Source: Bacilli bacterium
Lineage (GTDB): Bacteria; Bacillota_I; Bacilli_A; RF39; UBA660
Assembly (NCBI GenBank): GCA_016296185.1
Contig: JAEDJT010000002.1
Location: forward strand, 14,058 to 78,057
Length of the DNA stretch: 64,000 nt
Direction: 5' to 3'
This document shows positions 8,015 through 16,874 of the stretch, piece after piece. The translations under genes and the position numbers were made by a program. The notes under the pieces are model-generated. The model did no database searches. It was not told where the DNA came from and saw only the letters and a list, made by a program, of their open reading frames with translations. How positions within the stretch are numbered: the stretch's first letter is position 1; every line of letters starts with the position of its first letter.

Positions 8015-9556
8015 ATGAAGAAGAACTATATTAAAATGAATGATAATGATGAACACTTAAGTTTAGGTAATTTATTTAGAATTATTAAGGAATTAAGTAA
8101 AAATAAATTTTCTGCATTACAAAGCGAAATATTTTGTTCTTTATTTGATGTAGATAATATTAATGATACAACTGTTAATAATTATTGTGTTGGTTGTAGA
8201 AGTATTGGTGGAGAATATAAACAAATATTTTTAAATAAAAGTAATAGGTATAAAAAAGATAAAACTGAATTTTGTAATAATATTATTCGTTTGTTATCTA
8301 TTATTGATGGTAATGTTTATATTATAGATAATAATAAGATTGAGTTTATAAATAACAATAGTAGTGCTGAGTACTTAGCTAATAAGCTTTATAATATAGC
8401 TAAAAATGATAAAGATGTTAGTAATAGTTTAGTTGGTAATATTAAATCTTATATTCATGATTCAAATATATATGAAGCTTTAGTTGAGGAATTATTATTT
8501 ATAGTTTTATATAAGAAACAACCAATATATGAAAATGAATTAAAAAAAGAAGTTTTAGATAATATACTAAATGATACTAGTATTAGTAGTTCTAGTTTAC
8601 AAGAATACTTATCTTTAAAATTAAGGGAAGGTATTAATTATGAATATTCGTTAAAACAATTAGCTTTATCTGGTAATGCTTATGCTAATTTTGAAATGGG
8701 TACTAATGAGTTTTATGGTTATTATGCAGGATATCCTAGATATGATCATAGTTTAGAATATTTATCTAAAGCTGCTTCATTAGATCATGCAGGTGCTAAT
8801 TATATGATAGGTAATATGTATATAAAAGGTTTGATTGGTAGCATGAGTGATCTTGAACTAGAAAAAGGTTATAAGTATTTATTAAAAGCTTTTGAATTAG
8901 GTAATGTAGCTGCTTCTAATGTTATTGGTAATATGTATAGAAATGGTATTCATCCTTTAAAGAAAGATATTAAAAAAGCCATTAAACATTATGAAATAGC
9001 TGCTGATAGTAATTATGTGTATGCATTTAATAATCTTGGTACTTTATATGAAGAACAAAATGATCTTACTAAAGCTTTTGAATACTATATGAAATCTGCT
9101 GCTTTAGGTGAAAGTTGGGCTTGTAATAAAGTTGGAGAATATTATAGATTAGGATTATTAGAAAAAGATATGAGTAAAGCTTTTAATTATTATAATAAAG
9201 CTTTGGATAGTAATTATAGAGTTTTATGTTATTATGCGTATTATAATTTAGCTTTATATTATTATTTAAATGGATATGATGATATTGTTCCTGTTAAGGA
9301 TAAGGATACTGCTATTAAATATTTAACTATAGCTGGTAATAATGGTTGTTATGATGCTTATATTAAATTATTTTATATCTATATTGATGAAATAATTAAT
9401 GATAATAATAATTCTAATTATGATAATATGTTATTTGTTAAAAGTAAGATTGAAAACGATTCTAGATTTAATGAAGAATTAAAAATAGATATTGAAAATA
9501 AAATTAATGAGATAAAGAATAAGAAGAATGTAATAGATTTAAATGTTGTGATATAA
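8015..9556 (+). CDS. Sel1-like repeat protein
   Basis: 513 residues. An N-terminal region of about 190 residues with no recognised fold is followed by about seven Sel1-type TPR-like repeats, e.g. YANFEMGTNEFYGYY, GANYMIGNMYIKGL, VAASNVIGNMYRNGI, YAFNNLGTLYEEQ, WACNKVGEYYRLG. Such alpha-solenoids are protein-binding scaffolds; the partner is unknown. No signal peptide, so cytoplasmic. The frame opens at a TTG at 8003, but that overlaps the promoter start; GGTGAT 6 bases before the ATG at 8015 supports that start. The hemW promoter overlaps its stop codon. Confidence 0.85.
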   Translation: MKKNYIKMNDNDEHLSLGNLFRIIKELSKNKFSALQSEIFCSLFDVDNINDTTVNNYCVGCRSIGGEYKQIFLNKSNRYKKDKTEFCNNIIRLLSIIDGNVYIIDNNKIEFINNNSSAEYLANKLYNIAKNDKDVSNSLVGNIKSYIHDSNIYEALVEELLFIVLYKKQPIYENELKKEVLDNILNDTSISSSSLQEYLSLKLREGINYEYSLKQLALSGNAYANFEMGTNEFYGYYAGYPRYDHSLEYLSKAASLDHAGANYMIGNMYIKGLIGSMSDLELEKGYKYLLKAFELGNVAASNVIGNMYRNGIHPLKKDIKKAIKHYEIAADSNYVYAFNNLGTLYEEQNDLTKAFEYYMKSAALGESWACNKVGEYYRLGLLEKDMSKAFNYYNKALDSNYRVLCYYAYYNLALYYYLNGYDDIVPVKDKDTAIKYLTIAGNNGCYDAYIKLFYIYIDEIINDNNNSNYDNMLFVKSKIENDSRFNEELKIDIENKINEIKNKKNVIDLNVVI

Positions 9557-9557
9557 T
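9549..9557 (+). promoter_or_regulatory. Extended -10 promoter of hemW
   Basis: TGaTATAAT lying across the last codons and TAA stop of the Sel1 gene, 21 bases before the hemW ATG. Confidence 0.55.
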
Positions 9558-9577
9558 TAATTTGGTAGGGTGATGTT

Positions 9578-10660
9578 ATGGATAGTTGTTATATTCATAT
9601 TCCTTTTTGTAGAAGCATTTGTAGCTATTGTGACTTTTGTAAATTACTATATAATGGTCCATGGGTTACAAAATATTTAAATGCTTTATTAATGGAAATT
9701 AATGATAGGTATCATGGAGAAAAAATTCATACTATGTATATTGGTGGTGGAACTCCGTCTATATTACAAGGTAAAGATTTAAGATACTTATTTGATATTC
9801 TTAATAAGATTGATTTATCTGAAGTTGAAGAATTTACTTTTGAATGTAATTTAAATGATATAAATGAAGATATGCTTAGTATATTAAAAGAGAATGGTGT
9901 TAATAGATTAAGTATTGGTATAGAATCTTTTGACGAAAAAAAGCTTGAATTTATGGAAAGAAAACATGATTTTGATGATGCTAAAAATAAAATTGAATTA
10001 TGTAGAAAAAAAGGTTTTGACAATATTAATGTTGATTTAATATATGGTATTCCTGGTGAAACATTAAAAGATTTAAAAAAAGATATTGGTTTGATTTTAA
10101 AATTAGAACCTGATCATATTAGTACATATTCTTTAATAGTTGAAGATAATACTAAGATTAGTAATAATGGAGTTATACCTATTCCTGAAGAATTAGATGC
10201 ATCTATGTATGAAATGATATTAGATGAACTTGATAAAAAAGATTATGAACATTATGAAATTTCTAATTTTGCTAAAAAAGGTAAAGAGAGTAAACATAAT
10301 TTAAAATATTGGAATAATGAAGAATATTATGGGTTTGGATTAGGCGCTCATGGATACGTTAATGGTGTTAGATATCAAAACACTAGAAGTTTAACTGAAT
10401 ATTTTGAAGGCAAATATATATTAAGTTCTGAGTTACTTAGTTTAGAAGATAAAATGTATAATGAAGTTATGCTTGGTTTTAGAAAAATGGAAGGTATAAA
10501 TTTACAAGATTTTTATAATAAATATGAAATCAATTTACAAGAAGCTTTTAATTTAAGGACCGCTATTAAAGAAAAAGAATTAATATATGAAGATGGTTAT
10601 ATATATATTAACCCTGATTATATTTATGTAATGAATGAAATACTGATTAAAATACTTTAA
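9578..10660 (+). CDS. hemW: Radical SAM heme chaperone HemW
   Basis: 360 residues, the usual HemW length. The cluster-binding motif IHIPFCRSICSYCDFC near the N-terminus has the Cx3Cx2C radical-SAM triad plus the following Cys (C11, C15, C18, C21). YIGGGTPS, the SIGIESFDE strand and NLKYWNNEEYYGFGLGAHGY are typical of HemW and related oxygen-independent coproporphyrinogen oxidase-like proteins. HemW binds heme and delivers it to respiratory enzymes; it does not itself oxidise coproporphyrinogen. No heme pathway genes are nearby, so the role here is by homology only. GTAGGGTGATG precedes the ATG. Confidence 0.9.
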   Translation: MDSCYIHIPFCRSICSYCDFCKLLYNGPWVTKYLNALLMEINDRYHGEKIHTMYIGGGTPSILQGKDLRYLFDILNKIDLSEVEEFTFECNLNDINEDMLSILKENGVNRLSIGIESFDEKKLEFMERKHDFDDAKNKIELCRKKGFDNINVDLIYGIPGETLKDLKKDIGLILKLEPDHISTYSLIVEDNTKISNNGVIPIPEELDASMYEMILDELDKKDYEHYEISNFAKKGKESKHNLKYWNNEEYYGFGLGAHGYVNGVRYQNTRSLTEYFEGKYILSSELLSLEDKMYNEVMLGFRKMEGINLQDFYNKYEINLQEAFNLRTAIKEKELIYEDGYIYINPDYIYVMNEILIKIL

Positions 10661-10673
10661 TTAGTATTTTTTT
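10639..10673 (+). terminator. hemW terminator
   Basis: 10-bp stem 10639-10648/10659-10668 overlapping the stop codon, then T tract. Confidence 0.8.
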
Positions 10674-10674
10674 G

Positions 10675-10683
10675 TGTTATAAT
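10675..10683 (+). promoter_or_regulatory. Extended -10 promoter, 10716 gene set
   Basis: TGtTATAAT beginning 2 bases after the hemW terminator T tract. Confidence 0.6.
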
Positions 10684-10715
10684 AGTTGTAGATTAATAGT
10701 AAAGGAGTGTGTATT

Positions 10716-10997
10716 ATGGCTACAAAAAGTGATGCTAAAAAAACAACTAAAAAAGCTAGTACAACAAAAAGTACTGCAACAAAAAGTACTTCATCTAAAA
10801 ATGTAAGTAAATTTAAAGGAACAAGTAAAACATTTGAAAGATATATGTCTGTTTGTAGATTTATAATTGTTTTATGTTCTATTCTTTTAGTTTCTAGTAT
10901 ATTCTTTATGGTAGGTTATGGATTTAAAGAAGAAACTGATAAATATCCAGCTGTTATCGTAAAGACTGTTGAAGAGAGCGCTAATAATGAAGAGTGA
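10716..10997 (+). CDS. Small Lys/Thr/Ser-rich single-pass membrane protein
   Basis: 93 residues: a basic Lys/Thr/Ser-rich N-terminal tail (residues 1-35), one membrane helix (about 50-70, RFIIVLCSILLVSSIFFMVGYG) and a short C-terminal stretch. The tail is positive, so it should be cytoplasmic. AAAGGAG 8 bases before the ATG fixes the start; an in-frame GTG at 10707 overlaps that site and was rejected. First gene of a three-gene set of single-pass proteins. Function not recognised. Confidence 0.7.
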   Translation: MATKSDAKKTTKKASTTKSTATKSTSSKNVSKFKGTSKTFERYMSVCRFIIVLCSILLVSSIFFMVGYGFKEETDKYPAVIVKTVEESANNEE

Positions 10998-11655
10998 TAA
11001 AACTCAAATAATATTATCATATGTTTTAACTATTATCTTTATAGTAGCTTGTGTTATTGGTGGAGCTATAGCTGGAGATAAGTTATCTAATTTGAAAAAA
11101 GATAATAATGAAGAAAAAGTTCAAACTAAGTATGTCAGCAAAGTTGAAGACGAATTTGTTGAAGGAAAACATTTAACAGAAGTTAATTATTATGATTCTT
11201 TTGAATGCGAAAATTTGGAGTGCAAAGGTGAATTTGTTTATTCTAATGATGGTAAAAAAATACAATATAATGGAAAAGTATTAGAAGGATCTAGTCCTTT
11301 TATCTTTACTAATGGTGACAAAGAACAATATATTAATAATATTGAATCTGTTACTAGTTATGTTGATGATGAAGGTAATTATTATTTTATGTTTGATATC
11401 TATTATATGTTATTAAAAGATTATGAATTTGAATTTGCTTTATATGATGAAGATTTAAATCTTATTCATGAATTTAAACATGTAGTAGATTATAGAATTG
11501 TCGAATTAGAAAAAGATGATAAAGTAACAACATGTTTCTATTATTCTACTTTTGATGAAGGTAAATTAGATTATCATAAATATATTGTTGGTGAAAAAGA
11601 TTATGTATTTTATTCTATTGACGGTGCTAATATAAAAGAATATATTGAAGAATAG
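10987..11655 (+). CDS. Single-pass membrane protein, paralog of the next gene
   Basis: 222 residues with an N-terminal signal-anchor (about 7-29) ending GGAIAGDKLSN, then an acidic extracytoplasmic domain rich in beta segments (YNGKVLEGSSPFIF, YYFMFDIYYMLL). The ATG overlaps the previous gene by 11 bases, with GAAGAGAG 8 bases upstream; an earlier in-frame TTG has no ribosome site. The anchor motif GGxxxGxKL recurs in the following gene, indicating a duplicated family. Function unknown. Confidence 0.7.
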   Translation: MKSDKTQIILSYVLTIIFIVACVIGGAIAGDKLSNLKKDNNEEKVQTKYVSKVEDEFVEGKHLTEVNYYDSFECENLECKGEFVYSNDGKKIQYNGKVLEGSSPFIFTNGDKEQYINNIESVTSYVDDEGNYYFMFDIYYMLLKDYEFEFALYDEDLNLIHEFKHVVDYRIVELEKDDKVTTCFYYSTFDEGKLDYHKYIVGEKDYVFYSIDGANIKEYIEE

Positions 11656-11663
11656 GGGATAAT

Positions 11664-12275
11664 ATGGAAAAGAAAGAAAATGTATTTTTTGGTATTGTAA
11701 AAGCATTATTTATAATTGTATTTATTGCTGGATGTACTATTGGTGGTGTATATACTGGTCAAAAACTTGCTGAAAATAATTTTGGTAAAATAGAAAATAA
11801 AGAAGATAAAAAAGAAGAAGACAAAGAGAAATCACTTAATAACTGTGCTTCAGATGTTGCAAATATTATTAAGAATGCTAAAGGTAATTATTTTAATGTT
11901 ACTTATAATTCCGATACAGCATATGTAAGTTATAGAAGTATAGCTGGTACTGAAGAAGATAGTTTGGCTATTGAAGGCGATAGCATTAGTTTTGATAAAA
12001 AGGTTTCTAAGATTGGTGTTTACCAAAATGCAACTACAGATGCTAGTGAACAATTAATGGTTATTTATGAAGATGGTACTGTTGATAGTGTTTATTTAAA
12101 TGTTGATAGTAAATTGACTAAAATGGCTGTTAATGACTTTAAAGAATATAAAGTTAAAGATATTTTATCTTTGGAATATGATTTAGTTCTTGATGAAGCA
12201 ACTAATAGTGCTAAAATGACAATGAAGGCTGAATTATTATTACAAGATGATTCTAAAGTAGTAGTAAACAAATAA
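11664..12275 (+). CDS. Single-pass membrane protein, paralog of the previous gene
   Basis: 203 residues: signal-anchor (about 9-30, ending GCTIGGVYTGQKLAEN), a short Lys/Glu-rich spacer, and an extracytoplasmic domain with repeated strand-like segments (NYFNVTYNSDTAYVSY, MVIYEDGTVDSVYL). Shares the anchor motif and layout with the upstream protein. GGGGATA precedes the ATG. A strong terminator follows. Not recognised beyond this paralogy. Confidence 0.7.
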   Translation: MEKKENVFFGIVKALFIIVFIAGCTIGGVYTGQKLAENNFGKIENKEDKKEEDKEKSLNNCASDVANIIKNAKGNYFNVTYNSDTAYVSYRSIAGTEEDSLAIEGDSISFDKKVSKIGVYQNATTDASEQLMVIYEDGTVDSVYLNVDSKLTKMAVNDFKEYKVKDILSLEYDLVLDEATNSAKMTMKAELLLQDDSKVVVNK

Positions 12276-12276
12276 T

Positions 12277-12304
12277 AAAAAAGATAGTTTTCTATCTTTT
12301 TTTT
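12277..12304 (+). terminator. Terminator
   Basis: 11-bp stem 12277-12287/12292-12302 with a TTTT loop and T tract. Confidence 0.85.
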
Positions 12305-12305
12305 A

Positions 12306-12314
12306 TGATATAAT
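12306..12314 (+). promoter_or_regulatory. Extended -10 promoter of the 12346 gene
   Basis: TGaTATAAT beginning 1-2 bases after the preceding terminator. Confidence 0.6.
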
Positions 12315-12345
12315 TAGATATATAAAAGTAGAGAGGATGTTTTAT

Positions 12346-14655
12346 ATGAACGATATCGATAGAGAAGATACTAAACCTATTAAAGTATTATCTGAGATTA
12401 ATGATGAACCGATGACTCGTGTTAAGAAAAATTCTGATATTGATAATGAATCATCAGTTAGTAGAAGTGAAAAGTATAAAGATGTAGATGAAGAAGTTTT
12501 AGAAACTACTGAAGAAGAAAAAGCTGAAGAAGCATTAGCTGAAAAAAATATTGAAGAAGCAGAAGCTTTACTTGCTGAGGAGAAAAAAGAAGAAGAAGAA
12601 GCAGAAGAACCAGCTAAAGAAGAAAATAGTGAAAAAGGTATTAAAAAATTAATTACTAAATTTAAAGCATTACCTAAAGGTGCAAAAATTGGAATTATAA
12701 TTGGAATTATTATTTTAATAATTGGAATTATAGTTGGTATTTTATTATTAACTAAAAAAGATAATAAAGTTGAAGAAAAACAACCAGATGCTATAGAAGA
12801 AGCACCTGTAATAGTAGATAATTTCTATTATAAGAATGGTTATTTATATTTTTTAGATGATAGTGAAAATGAAATTGGTTCTTATGAATGTGCTAATAAA
12901 GATGCTGATTTATGTTATGTAGCATTTAATAATTATAGAGATTCATTTGATAGTGTAGCTACTGTTGATCAAGATGGAAAAGATATTCCTCAAAGAATGC
13001 CTATATTTAATGATAATTATGTATTTATTAATGATAATTCTAATGAAAAAGATGAAAAAGTTGTTATGTATTCAATTACTTCTGGAAAAGAAATTGATAC
13101 TTATAAAACTGTTAAATCTTATGATTCAGGTTATATTGTATATAGTAGTTTAAGCAATAATCAATATGGTTTATTAAAAATTGAAGGAGATTCAGTTTCT
13201 GATTTAATTAAACCTATATATAATTATTTAGGTATGATTGATGGTAGAGAAGAAATCTTAGCTTTAAGTAGCAAAGGTTATGTATTAATTAATGATAGAG
13301 GAAAAGAATTAAGTTCACCATTAGCTAGTAATTTAGAAATTAAACAATATAGCGACAGTTTAATTGTTGCTAAAACTGGTGGAGATTATAGTGTTTATAA
13401 TTATAAAGGTGATTTATTAGCTGATAGTTATACATTTGCTACTGTAGTTGATAACTATATGGGATTAGTTGATTCTAATAATAAATTATATATTAGAGAT
13501 TTTGAAAATAATAAAATGAATGAAGAAGGTATATCTTTAAAAAATAAAGAATATGTATTAACTTATGTTTATAATGAAGATAAATCTTTAGATAAAGCTA
13601 AACAAAGCTTTTCACTTGAATTAAAAGATGAAGTATTAGCTGTTGCTATTTATCCTTCTGATTTTAAAGATCCTAATTATACTAATTTAGATTACAATAT
13701 TATTTATACTAATAAAAAATATAATATGATGAATTATTTTGATGGTAAATTATATTTCTATAAAGATGAAGGAAAGACTGAATTAATTGGTAGTTATACA
13801 TGTAATAATAAAAATACTATTGGTAACAATAACGAATTAACTTCATGTAATGTAGCTAAAGAAGCTTCTTATGAAGATAATGAAAGTTATACTAATACTT
13901 TAAATAAAGATTTTACAATTCCGATGATTCATAATAGATTTGTATTTATTGGTGATGGTAAAGGTACTACTGTTTTATATGATTTAGTTGATAATAAAAC
14001 TTTAGGTACTTATGAATCTGTTAGTAGTTATGTTGATTCTATTGATAGTAAATTTACTAATGTAGATAAAGATATAGTATTTACTGCTTTAAATAAAAAA
14101 GGTAAATATGGTATGGTTTCTTTAACTAGTAGTGGAGCAAGTGCTAAGATTAGATTTGAATATAATAAATTAGAAAAATTTAGTAATAATTATATTTTAG
14201 CTCAAAATAGTGAAAATAAATGGTTATTAATATATGGTAATACTGATAGTACTTCAGTTGCTTATGATTATAAAATTCAAAAAATTACTAGTGATAAAGC
14301 TTATTTTAAAGTAGGTAGTGGAGATAAATATTATATTTATAATACTACTGGTGCTAAAGTAGTTAATTCTGACTTTAAGTACATTAATATGTATCCTACA
14401 TATTTTATTGGTGTTAATAGTTCTAATGAATTATATTTATATGATTATACTGGTAAAAAATTAACTAATGAAGCTATTAAAGTAAATGGAACTAGTTGTA
14501 GTATTGGTGAATTTGCTACTGCTACTATAAGTGGTAACTCTTATACTATTAATTATTGTAGTAATGGTAGTTCATATGAAACTAAAAAGATAGATAATAC
14601 TCCTATTAGTGATCCTAAGAAAGAGGAACCTAAAGAAGAGGAAAAAGAACAATAA
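12346..14655 (+). CDS. Large membrane-anchored WG-like repeat protein
   Basis: 769 residues. A Glu/Lys-rich cytoplasmic tail (about 1-95), a basic stretch, one long membrane helix (about 110-134, rich in GIIIGIIILIIGII) and an extracytoplasmic region of some 620 residues made of WG/KWG-like repeats (YSVYNYKGDLL, YYIYNTTGAKVV, LYLYDYTGKKL). The ectodomain is internally duplicated: the block starting NFYYKNGYLYF near 158 recurs as MMNYFDGKLYFY near 463, each followed by a Cys-containing IGSY(E/T)C strand. Likely a beta-propeller-like surface protein. GAGAGGA supports the ATG at 12346 over the one at 12337. Two further relatives lie at 50619 and 52491. Confidence 0.75.
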   Translation: MNDIDREDTKPIKVLSEINDEPMTRVKKNSDIDNESSVSRSEKYKDVDEEVLETTEEEKAEEALAEKNIEEAEALLAEEKKEEEEAEEPAKEENSEKGIKKLITKFKALPKGAKIGIIIGIIILIIGIIVGILLLTKKDNKVEEKQPDAIEEAPVIVDNFYYKNGYLYFLDDSENEIGSYECANKDADLCYVAFNNYRDSFDSVATVDQDGKDIPQRMPIFNDNYVFINDNSNEKDEKVVMYSITSGKEIDTYKTVKSYDSGYIVYSSLSNNQYGLLKIEGDSVSDLIKPIYNYLGMIDGREEILALSSKGYVLINDRGKELSSPLASNLEIKQYSDSLIVAKTGGDYSVYNYKGDLLADSYTFATVVDNYMGLVDSNNKLYIRDFENNKMNEEGISLKNKEYVLTYVYNEDKSLDKAKQSFSLELKDEVLAVAIYPSDFKDPNYTNLDYNIIYTNKKYNMMNYFDGKLYFYKDEGKTELIGSYTCNNKNTIGNNNELTSCNVAKEASYEDNESYTNTLNKDFTIPMIHNRFVFIGDGKGTTVLYDLVDNKTLGTYESVSSYVDSIDSKFTNVDKDIVFTALNKKGKYGMVSLTSSGASAKIRFEYNKLEKFSNNYILAQNSENKWLLIYGNTDSTSVAYDYKIQKITSDKAYFKVGSGDKYYIYNTTGAKVVNSDFKYINMYPTYFIGVNSSNELYLYDYTGKKLTNEAIKVNGTSCSIGEFATATISGNSYTINYCSNGSSYETKKIDNTPISDPKKEEPKEEEKEQ

Positions 14656-14684
14656 AAAAATCTAACGTAATGTTAGATTTTTTT
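14654..14684. terminator. Bidirectional terminator between convergent genes
   Basis: 13-bp stem AAAAAAATCTAAC/GTTAGATTTTTTT (14654-14666/14672-14684), serving both the 12346 gene and the minus-strand carboxypeptidase. Confidence 0.85.
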
Positions 14685-15660
14685 ATTTGTCTCCTTCAAC
14701 ATAATATGCATAATATTCATCGAATGTTATATTTTCATCATGTATTTTTTTAGCTGCTATTTCACCAACATATCTGAAGTGCCAGCTTTCTGTTGAATAT
14801 CCTGTTATATTTTCTTTATTTTCTGGATATCTTAATATGAATCCATACTTGTAACAATTGTTTTTTAACCATTCGTATTCTTCTGATTCTGAAAAAACTT
14901 TTGCATTTGGATGTTCTAATGATGTAATATCTATTGCTAAACCTGTTTGATGTTCTGAATATCCAGGTCTTGCAGCATAAGAATCAGCGTATTTTAAACT
15001 TACTTTTTTAAATTCATTATATATTTCTTCTTGTGTTTCGTATGATCTGTATGAAGAATTAATCATTAATCTTACACCTAATTTTTCTTCGACATCAGCT
15101 TTCATATCTTTAAATGCTAATAATACTTTTTCAGCTGCTTCATTATCAGCATATGCGTATGATAATTGTGCTTTTACTAAATCGTCTCTTTCAAATTCAT
15201 TATTTAAATGATAAAACTTATTTACTAATATTAAATCGCCTTTAGTTATATCTGTATCTATTTCTTTATTGTACCAACCTGATGCAGCATTGGTATTTAC
15301 TAGTGCTATTATTAAATCTATTTCTTCTTTTTCATGTAATTCTTGGTATTGGACATATGCTTCAAAATTTTTGTTTAAGTAATATTTTGATGAAATGATA
15401 TCATAATATGTTTCATTATAATTATTTGTTTTTAAATAATTAACTATTTCATCATTAGTATTATTTATTATATATTCGGCTTTTTCTTTTTCATAACCAA
15501 TTTCAATTAATTTGTATTCGTCAGTCTTTTTATATTGTTCTTCTTTATATATTTTAATTGATTCATTTATTGCATATATTCCTACTATTACGAATACTAA
15601 TATATATAACATGGCTCTTTTTACTTCTGTTCTTAATTTTCGTCTTCTTTTCTTTGCCAT
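14683..15660 (-). CDS. VanY-type D-Ala-D-Ala carboxypeptidase (M15B)
   Basis: 325 residues. A basic N-terminus plus signal-anchor (about 16-32) places the enzyme outside the membrane. The C-terminal M15B domain is complete: SSYRSYETQ, the zinc motif SEHQTGLAID (His237, Asp244) and ESWHFRYVG with the catalytic Glu291 and zinc ligand His294. It should trim the terminal D-Ala from peptidoglycan stem peptides. The 150-residue region between anchor and domain is typical of DacY/LdcB-like proteins. GAGGTGAT precedes the ATG; its promoter is divergent from the hrcA operon. No vancomycin-resistance genes are nearby, so a housekeeping wall role is inferred. Confidence 0.88.
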   Translation of the reverse strand: MAKKRRRKLRTEVKRAMLYILVFVIVGIYAINESIKIYKEEQYKKTDEYKLIEIGYEKEKAEYIINNTNDEIVNYLKTNNYNETYYDIISSKYYLNKNFEAYVQYQELHEKEEIDLIIALVNTNAASGWYNKEIDTDITKGDLILVNKFYHLNNEFERDDLVKAQLSYAYADNEAAEKVLLAFKDMKADVEEKLGVRLMINSSYRSYETQEEIYNEFKKVSLKYADSYAARPGYSEHQTGLAIDITSLEHPNAKVFSESEEYEWLKNNCYKYGFILRYPENKENITGYSTESWHFRYVGEIAAKKIHDENITFDEYYAYYVEGDK

Positions 15661-15680
15661 ATTATCACCTCTATATTAAA

Positions 15681-15689
15681 ATTATATCA
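15681..15689 (-). promoter_or_regulatory. Extended -10 promoter of the carboxypeptidase gene
   Basis: On the minus strand, TGaTATAAT, ending 20 bases before the ATG. Confidence 0.55.
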
Positions 15690-15727
15690 TTTACATTTAT
15701 AATTGTGTATTATATTTTTAATAAATA

Positions 15728-15755
15728 TTAGCACTCAACCATTGACAAGTGCTAG
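15728..15755. promoter_or_regulatory. Degenerate CIRCE-like operator (upstream)
   Basis: TTAGCACTC (15728-15736), 10-base spacer, AAGTGCTAG (15747-15755). Matches the HrcA operator with two right-arm changes and one extra spacer base. The -35 box lies in its spacer. Confidence 0.7.
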
Positions 15756-15769
15756 TTAAGTGATATAAT
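15742..15769 (+). promoter_or_regulatory. hrcA operon promoter
   Basis: TTGACA (15742-15747), 16 bases, extended TGaTATAAT (15761-15769). The start, near 15776, lies within the second CIRCE, so HrcA bound there would block initiation. Confidence 0.8.
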
Positions 15770-15773
15770 TATA

Positions 15774-15800
15774 TTAGCACTTATTTTAAAAGAGTGCTAA
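15774..15800. promoter_or_regulatory. CIRCE operator (HrcA binding site)
   Basis: TTAGCACTT (15774-15782), 9-base spacer, GAGTGCTAA (15792-15800): the canonical inverted repeat with a single mismatch in the left arm. Confidence 0.95.
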
Positions 15801-15814
15801 TAGAGGTGACTATT

Positions 15815-16813
15815 ATGAACAATAGACAAAATGAGCTATTAAAAGAAATAGTTGAATCTTACATTAATACTGTTAAACCTGTTGGTAGTAAAGCATTGTG
15901 TAAGAAATTTAAGTTATCTTCCGCTACCATTCGTAATGAGATGGCTGAGTTAGAAAAATTAGGATATCTTGAAAAGAATCACGTATCAAGTGGTCGAGTT
16001 CCTTCGGAAGCCGGTTACAAGTATTATGTTGATCATTTAATGAAACCTAAAGAACTTAATGGCGAAGAAATGTTAAAGTTACAAACTATATTTAATAATC
16101 AACAACTACAAGTTAGTGATGCAATTGTTCAATGTATGGAAATAATAAGTGAACTTACTAATTATACGAGTGTAGTATTAGGTAAAAATAGTAGTGATAA
16201 TACATTACAACAAGTTACTATTATTCCTATAGAAAATAATAAAATAGTTGCTTTGGTTTGTACTAACAAAGGTATCGTAGAAAATAAGAAATTTACTTTA
16301 CCAGAAAACATATTTGTTGAAGAAGTTTCTAAAACATGTGAAATTATTAATAAGATGTTAGTTGGAACTCCTATTAATCGAGTTAGTGAAAGATTAGAAT
16401 TTGAAATTAAGCCGGTTATTAGTAAAACAATACAACAATACGAAGCTATTTATTCTATCTTTCATGATGCTTTTAATGATTTTACTAAAGCAAATAGTAA
16501 TGTTTTCTTTAGTGGTAAAGCTAATATTTTGAAACAACCTGAATATGGAAGTATTGATGAAGTTAAAAGAATTGTTTCAAAATTTGAAGATGAATCTTTA
16601 GTTAGAAAAATCGAAGAAAATGAAGATGGTGTTAATGTTTACATTGGTGATGATAATGAATTTGATTCAAATGTAACTGTCATTAAAAGTAAATATAATA
16701 TAAATGGTGAAGAAGGTACTTTAGCTATAGTTGGTCCTAAAAGAATGGAATATGATAAAGTTATCGGATTACTAGAATATATTAATAAAGAAATTGATAA
16801 AAATAATAAATAA
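15815..16813 (+). CDS. hrcA: Heat-inducible transcription repressor HrcA
   Basis: 332 residues, normal length. N-terminal winged helix (residues 1-70, with SSATIRNEMAELEKLGYL and HVSSGRVPSEAGYKYYVDHL) followed by the GAF-like and dimerisation domains. HrcA binds CIRCE and represses chaperone genes; GroEL normally keeps it folded. GAGGTG 6 bases upstream selects the ATG at 15815; an in-frame GTG at 15794 lies inside the CIRCE right arm and was rejected. First gene of hrcA-grpE-dnaK-pepF-dnaJ and autoregulated through the two adjacent operators. Confidence 0.95.
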   Translation: MNNRQNELLKEIVESYINTVKPVGSKALCKKFKLSSATIRNEMAELEKLGYLEKNHVSSGRVPSEAGYKYYVDHLMKPKELNGEEMLKLQTIFNNQQLQVSDAIVQCMEIISELTNYTSVVLGKNSSDNTLQQVTIIPIENNKIVALVCTNKGIVENKKFTLPENIFVEEVSKTCEIINKMLVGTPINRVSERLEFEIKPVISKTIQQYEAIYSIFHDAFNDFTKANSNVFFSGKANILKQPEYGSIDEVKRIVSKFEDESLVRKIEENEDGVNVYIGDDNEFDSNVTVIKSKYNINGEEGTLAIVGPKRMEYDKVIGLLEYINKEIDKNNK

Positions 16814-16843
16814 TTACGTGAGTAATTTTTGACTTACTGTAAT
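16813..16843 (+). other. Hairpin between hrcA and grpE
   Basis: ATTAC/GTAAT and AGTAA/TTACT can form a two-part stem immediately after the hrcA stop. It lacks a following T tract, so it resembles an mRNA processing or stabilising element rather than a terminator. Confidence 0.4.
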
Positions 16844-16874
16844 ATGAAATACAACGAAAGAGAGATGATTTCTC

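Noticed and set aside
15794..15814. GTG at 15794 as hrcA start
   Set aside because: Lies within the CIRCE right arm; the ATG at 15815 has GAGGTG at proper spacing.
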